Shown here piece by piece: positions 7,125 to 10,834 of a stretch of DNA of 10,834 nt. The notes under the pieces were generated by a model. That model saw only the letters and a list, made by a program, of their open reading frames with translations, was not told the DNA's origin and did not search any database. Position numbers and translations under genes: made by a program. Source of the stretch: Porphyromonadaceae bacterium (GTDB lineage: Bacteria; Bacteroidota; Bacteroidia; Bacteroidales; CAMTPD01); assembly GCA_003447595.1 (NCBI GenBank), contig DLYT01000079.1, positions 4,946 through 15,779 on the forward strand, written 5' to 3'. How positions within the stretch are numbered: the first letter of the stretch is position 1; each line of letters begins with the position of its first letter.

Positions 7125-8327
7125 TTAGATATTGGAAGTTTGTGTTTCTTCCTTGCCAAACTTCATCCAGGTTGCCTTCTTCCAAACGTATTCTAGCGGC
7201 CCTTGTTTGTATCGGGCCAGCCACCACTTACACCATTGCAATTGGGCGATAAACAAAACCACACCCGTAAGAAAACTGAGCGTGATACCCAAGTGCTGAT
7301 ACATCGCAAAGCCGTATCCGTAATAAATCACCGAGCCCACGATCGACTGCGTAATGTAGTTGGTCAAACTCATTTTCCCGTAAGGAACAAACACCTCCAA
7401 GGCATTGCGCGTCTTTGCGTACGAGAATGCAAGCATAAAGAGCGATACCAAGATTACCATCGAAGCAAAGTTGCGCCAAGAAAGCGCAATTACATTCAGC
7501 GCTTTTAGTTGTGCAGCCCCTTCGGCAAACAGTGCCGTATTGTCCTTGAACCAGTAAAGCGGATACACCACCACGGCAGCTACGATCAATGCTTTTACCC
7601 AAAAGCGACGACTCTCTTCGTTGATTTTAAATAGCGACTTTCTTCCAATGAGCAGACCGAGCATAAACAAAGCCGATGTCTGAAAGAAGCGACCATTTTC
7701 CCATCCCCACGTAATACTTGCCATCTGTCCGTCGTAAAAGTTTGCCTTCACCGTCTCGATAAACGAATCCCCATACAAGGCAGGATATACCTGTTTGAAG
7801 TAATACGACGCGCGCGAAGCAGCACCGCCCCAATCGGGATGTTGCATGGCATAGATCACTTTGCCCCATTCAACAGGCTGAAGCATAAACACGATAGCAA
7901 GTGCCAGTAGTTGCTTGTTGCTCCACTTACACACAGGGATCAGCGAAAAACCGACAATGGCATACAATACCAGCACGTCGCCCGGAAAGAAAACCGCATT
8001 GAGGAATCCAAAGCCAAGCAGCAATATCAAACGCCAGGCAAAGCGGCCCCTGAAATCGTTTCCTCTCTCTTCCTGTCCCTTGTTTTGAATGTAGAAACTA
8101 AAACCGAAGAGCAACGCAAAGATCGCGTAAGCCTTTCCGGCAAATAAGAAAAACAACGTATCCCAAACACCCGTGTTGATACGGGTAAGCCACGTAGGGT
8201 CGTTCTCGGGAAACACATAAAAGTTGAAGTGTTCGATGTTGTGTAAAAACATAATTGCCATAACGGCAAAGCCGCGCAGTGCATCGACCGATTCGATTCT
8301 GCGCGGAGCATTTTCAGTTTGATTCAT
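7125..8327 (-). CDS. DUF418 (YeiB-like) polytopic membrane protein
   Basis: A 400-residue protein with about eight to ten hydrophobic segments. The N-terminal motif RIESVDALRGFAVMAIMFLHN (10-30), with its Arg-x4-Asp-Ala-Leu-Arg-Gly core, is the family hallmark and resembles that of acyltransferase-3 proteins. The C-terminal DUF418 domain shows VPYGKMSLTNYITQS and, further on, QWCKWWLARYKQGPLEYVWKKATW. The biochemical function of the family is not firmly known. By analogy with acyltransferase-3 proteins a role in modifying or transporting an envelope compound is possible, but this is inference. The start lies 18 bases after the stop of the phosphoesterase gene on the same strand, so the two are very likely one transcript. 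The gene ends at the shared terminator. Base composition is clearly more GC-rich than in the left half of the window. Confidence 0.9.
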   Translation of the reverse strand: MNQTENAPRRIESVDALRGFAVMAIMFLHNIEHFNFYVFPENDPTWLTRINTGVWDTLFFLFAGKAYAIFALLFGFSFYIQNKGQEERGNDFRGRFAWRLILLLGFGFLNAVFFPGDVLVLYAIVGFSLIPVCKWSNKQLLALAIVFMLQPVEWGKVIYAMQHPDWGGAASRASYYFKQVYPALYGDSFIETVKANFYDGQMASITWGWENGRFFQTSALFMLGLLIGRKSLFKINEESRRFWVKALIVAAVVVYPLYWFKDNTALFAEGAAQLKALNVIALSWRNFASMVILVSLFMLAFSYAKTRNALEVFVPYGKMSLTNYITQSIVGSVIYYGYGFAMYQHLGITLSFLTGVVLFIAQLQWCKWWLARYKQGPLEYVWKKATWMKFGKEETQTSNI

Positions 8328-8345
8328 GGTATAGTTTTCGGTTGA

Positions 8346-10205
8346 TTATAATAACGTCTCCTTTAGCACATCGCCATTTGCGTTGAGTACCTTTAGCGAA
8401 AGCTTGTTATTCTTGTATTGAAGCACCATAACCGTAGCCGACTCGACGGTATTACCTCCGCCAATTACGACAGGAAACCCATTTTGATCGGCGCCCTTCT
8501 CAGCATACTGAAAGCGATGCGTATGTGCATTTACCGCCAAGTCGAAAGGAGCCTTCGCCAATACCGGCTGCCAAAGATCGCGGCATGGATTATACTTATC
8601 AGTTTCTACGTAGATTGGGATATGGTGCATCAACACACGTTTCTTCGCCTTTTTGAAAGCCTTCGTTCCCATTTCCGCTTTCAGAAATTCGAGTTGTTCC
8701 TTGCGCAAAGCGTCGAAGTTGTTGAGGTTGTAATACACCCAGTGGTCGTCCGGTTTGTCTTCGCCGCAGTCGAGCAATACGATGCGCACATCGCCCCAAC
8801 TGAAAGCTCCGTAGGTTTTGCCGTCGGTATAGTCAAACAATTTCGGCAGATCCATCGAGTACGCATTGCGAATCTCGTGATTTCCGCGCGTATAGTATAC
8901 AGGCGTTTTATCCGCGCCTACACGGCTGTTGATGTAAGACATCGTTGCCACGGCCTGGTCTTCGTTGGCCGGATCATCAATACAGTCGCCATTAAACATG
9001 ACTAAATCATAGTCGATATCCTTTACTTGTTTGTAGAGCGCATCAAATACCTGCGTGCGTTGGTGCAGGTCGTTAAATACAATAGCGGTGAATCCTTCGC
9101 CCGCGGCCGGAGGTGTCGTAAACGACTTCACTTCGGTCTCTGCTGTTTCGCCAAACTCCTTGTGATACGCACTGTATACTGTAATCTCTTTGGAGCACAC
9201 CTTATAATAGTAAGTCGTATTCGGTTGCAGATTTTCGAGACGGATCTTATGAATCGTATTGTTCGAGATCACTTGTCCGTTTACAATCGTTTCCGCCTTT
9301 GCGAGCTGAGAAGGGTTGGTTCCGTACTCCACCCAACTGTGTGTAGGCACATTGGTAAGCCACGTTACCGAGATGCCGTTGTCGGTTGGGTTTTGCAAGT
9401 AAGGTTGCGTGCGGAAAATACATTGCTTATCACTCTTCAACTTCACATCGGCAAAGAGCGGACGGTGATCCGATTCTACCGGCGCATTTACCACACCATT
9501 GCGCAAAACGCTGCAATCGGTCGTGCTCTTCAATGCAAGGATATAGTCGATGCAATCTTTCGGTTCGTTGGCCGGATAAGTTCCTTGCTTCGTATTGCTC
9601 AAGACATTGAAAGAGTCTGCAAACTTCTTCATCGTCTCCGAGTCGGGGGCGGCATTTAAGTCGCCAGCCAGAAACACCGGCTTGCTGTACTGCTTTAGCG
9701 CTTCGGTAATGAGAGGAACCGAAAGCAACTGATCTTCGGGCGTAAGCGAAAGGTGTGTGCAACAAAACACGTAGTCGGGAAACTCCGTAATCAACGCAAC
9801 GCGCGCCTCTTCACGTCCCGGTAGCGCAATGTAGCGCGTAGCGATAGGTTTCTGTTTCGACATGATGCCGATGCCATACTTTCCGCCGTCGTAACTGATT
9901 GCCGGCGCATAGGTATAATGATACAATGCACGGTTGGCAAGTTCTTTCAATACATAGCGGTTTCCGCTACGTCCCGTCACGCTGTCGAGTTCCTGTATGG
10001 CAACTACGTCGGCCATGCTGTTGGCAATCACATTTGCCGTGCGGTCAAAATCTTTTTTATCGTCGATTCCGATTCCGTTGCGCACGTTGTACGATACGAT
10101 ACGCAGGTCTTTTGTTTGAGGACATTCCTGTGCCAGGGCTGTGTTTCCGAAAGGAAGCATGGATGCCAATAGCATGGTCCACGCAAAATTCTTTTTCATT
10201 TTCAA
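8346..10205 (-). CDS. secreted double phosphoesterase: EEP domain + Fn3-like + calcineurin-like metallophosphatase
   Basis: A 619-residue exported protein with a signal peptide ending TALA, probable cleavage after Ala25, and no Cys lipobox. Residues about 33-257 form an endonuclease/exonuclease/phosphatase (EEP) domain with its metal and catalytic residues in place: Asn40 (SYNVRNG), Glu72 (IQELD), His151 (CTHLSL), Asp182 and Asn184 (AGDLNAAPD), Asp220 (CIDYIL), Asp246-His247 (ESDHRPL). Residues about 262-365 resemble the Fn3-like N-domain of purple acid phosphatases (ISVTWLTNVPTHSWVEYG, NTTYYYKV). Residues about 371-610 form a calcineurin-like metallophosphoesterase: Asp379-x-His381, Asp407 (NGDCID), Asn442-His443 (RGNHE), His527-His528, and His561-x-His563. 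Both centres therefore look active. Substrates could be nucleic acids, sugar phosphates, inositol phosphates or phospholipids; the sequence does not decide. It is the first gene of an apparent operon with the DUF418 gene. Confidence 0.93.
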   Translation of the reverse strand: MKMKKNFAWTMLLASMLPFGNTALAQECPQTKDLRIVSYNVRNGIGIDDKKDFDRTANVIANSMADVVAIQELDSVTGRSGNRYVLKELANRALYHYTYAPAISYDGGKYGIGIMSKQKPIATRYIALPGREEARVALITEFPDYVFCCTHLSLTPEDQLLSVPLITEALKQYSKPVFLAGDLNAAPDSETMKKFADSFNVLSNTKQGTYPANEPKDCIDYILALKSTTDCSVLRNGVVNAPVESDHRPLFADVKLKSDKQCIFRTQPYLQNPTDNGISVTWLTNVPTHSWVEYGTNPSQLAKAETIVNGQVISNNTIHKIRLENLQPNTTYYYKVCSKEITVYSAYHKEFGETAETEVKSFTTPPAAGEGFTAIVFNDLHQRTQVFDALYKQVKDIDYDLVMFNGDCIDDPANEDQAVATMSYINSRVGADKTPVYYTRGNHEIRNAYSMDLPKLFDYTDGKTYGAFSWGDVRIVLLDCGEDKPDDHWVYYNLNNFDALRKEQLEFLKAEMGTKAFKKAKKRVLMHHIPIYVETDKYNPCRDLWQPVLAKAPFDLAVNAHTHRFQYAEKGADQNGFPVVIGGGNTVESATVMVLQYKNNKLSLKVLNANGDVLKETLL

Positions 10206-10238
10206 TGATGTTCTAGTTAGCTAAATTTGATAGATACG

Positions 10239-10269
10239 GCAAGTTACATACGAATTGATTACCATGCAA
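10239..10269 (-). promoter_or_regulatory. candidate promoter of the phosphoesterase-DUF418 operon
   Basis: On the minus strand TTG (10269-10267) is followed by exactly 20 bases and then TAACTTGC (10246-10239). The -33 element and spacing fit the Bacteroidota promoter. The -7 element departs from TAnnTTTG, as if one T were missing. Transcription would begin about 25-30 bases before the start codon at 10205. Confidence 0.42.
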
Positions 10270-10349
10270 GATTTTAATATACCTAAATATTGGCATTCGT
10301 AAATGAAAATTCATAACATGTAGGTATTTATGCGCGTTTCCTTTTCTCG

Positions 10350-10357
10350 TTACTTTG
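10350..10357 (+). promoter_or_regulatory. candidate -7 box of the terminal lipoprotein gene
   Basis: TTACTTTG matches TAnnTTTG at all but one fixed position and lies 22 bases before the start codon at 10380. The matching -33 region reads TTTA instead of TTTG. Spacing to the start is like that of the OmpA lipoprotein gene. Confidence 0.4.
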
Positions 10358-10379
10358 CGGTATAATTAAACAAAGAGCT

Positions 10380-10834
10380 ATGAAACAATTCGTAAACCAA
10401 TCCCTAATGGGATGCCTGCTGCTGTCGTCGGTGATGGCTTTCTCTTCTTGCAATACTAACGGATCGAAAGAGCAAACTCCGCAAACAGAGGTTGCCGCGA
10501 TAACGGTACTTCAAGTAGACGACGTATTGGGAAAAGCTTCGAACATACTAGGAGAGGAGATCGAAGTAGAGGGTGTTTGTACCCACATTTGTAAGCATGG
10601 CGGTCGCAAGATATTTCTAATGGGAAGCGACGACACGCGTACCATTCGCATCGAAGCAGGAAAAGAAATTGGAAAGTTTGGCCCCGAGACGCTAAACAAC
10701 ATCGTTCGCGTAAAAGGGACTTTAGTAGAAGAGCGAATCGACGAGGCATATTTGCAACGTTGGGAAGCGCAAGTTGCCAATCAGGCAGAGGAGAAACACG
10801 GCACAAGCGAAGCCGGATGTTCGTCGGAGCAAAA
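10380..10834 (+). CDS. putative OB-fold lipoprotein with CxHxCxH motif (3' end beyond window)
   Basis: 151 codons are visible with no stop, so the C-terminus is missing. The N-terminus is a lipoprotein signal: Lys2, a hydrophobic stretch, then FSSC with Cys24 as the likely lipidated residue. A Ser/Gln/Thr linker follows. Residues about 42-120 look like a small OB-type beta barrel: LQVDDVLGKASNILGEEIEVEGVC, then KIFLMGSDDTRTIRIEAG, then NNIVRVKGTLVEER, a pattern like the nucleic-acid-binding/tRNA_anti-like fold used in several extracytoplasmic proteins. Cys67, His69, Cys71 and His73 form C-x-H-x-C-x-H in the exposed turn, a plausible metal site, and another Cys (147) lies in a polar tail. I cannot name a function. 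The gene diverges from the phosphoesterase operon and whatever follows it lies outside the window. Confidence 0.8.
   Translation, partial: MKQFVNQSLMGCLLLSSVMAFSSCNTNGSKEQTPQTEVAAITVLQVDDVLGKASNILGEEIEVEGVCTHICKHGGRKIFLMGSDDTRTIRIEAGKEIGKFGPETLNNIVRVKGTLVEERIDEAYLQRWEAQVANQAEEKHGTSEAGCSSEQ

Larger units (their letters stand above)
10206..10379. other. divergent intergenic region, phosphoesterase / OB-fold lipoprotein
   Basis: An AT-rich gap of 174 bases between diverging genes. It holds both candidate promoters and an inverted repeat, ATACCTA (10279-10285) with TAGGTAT (10321-10327), 35 bases apart, plus a short ATGAA/TTCAT palindrome (10303-10314) between the arms. The repeats could be regulator half-sites, but no regulator gene is nearby and chance is a fair explanation in such AT-rich DNA. 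Confidence 0.3.

Noticed and set aside
8418..9659. Plus-strand open frames of 195 and 210 residues opposite the phosphoesterase gene
   Set aside because: They are antisense to a gene with full catalytic motifs in both domains, have no recognisable motif, and are expected in GC-richer coding DNA.
10456..10806. Minus-strand open frames within the terminal lipoprotein gene
   Set aside because: The plus-strand frame has a convincing lipoprotein signal and a promoter-like box; the antisense frames have neither.

Overview
The window looks like a chromosome segment from a member of the Bacteroidota, probably Bacteroidales. Four things point there: a Rho factor with a very long disordered, Asn/Gln-rich insertion; a Bacteroidota-type promoter (TTG-N20-TATGTTTG) in front of it; OmpA-type and other lipoproteins typical of the group; and no strong Shine-Dalgarno sequences at gene starts. 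I cannot name the genus from the sequence alone. It carries eight genes, two of them cut by the window edges. I see no tRNA, rRNA, insertion sequence, CRISPR array or prophage gene.

Left part (1-3298): an OmpA/MotB-domain lipoprotein (minus strand, its 3' end lies beyond position 1) and an NNP-type (NarK-like) MFS transporter (minus). A divergent gap then leads to a ROK-family sugar kinase, probably a glucokinase (plus). Middle (3299-7106): a 15-bp hairpin element, then tilS (tRNA-Ile lysidine synthetase) and rho (transcription terminator), all on the plus strand. A near-consensus promoter for rho starts directly after the tilS stop codon. A roughly 150-nt leader with hairpins follows, so the true rho start is probably 4974 and not the first in-frame ATG at 4812. 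Two strong hairpins end the rho transcript. The second is a perfect 15-bp bidirectional terminator shared with the convergent gene.

Right part (7125-10834): a two-gene minus-strand operon encodes a secreted double phosphoesterase (endonuclease/exonuclease/phosphatase domain, then a Fn3-like domain, then a calcineurin-like metallophosphatase) and a DUF418 (YeiB-like) membrane protein. This stretch is visibly more GC-rich than the left half. Diverging from it is a lipoprotein with an apparent OB-fold and a C-x-H-x-C-x-H motif, truncated by the window end.

Most of the window is core metabolism and information processing, and I do not see a clear new multi-gene system. The items most worth a second look are the prion-like Rho insertion with its structured leader, the phosphoesterase fusion paired with DUF418, the hairpin between the ROK kinase and tilS, and the possible metal-binding motif in the terminal lipoprotein.
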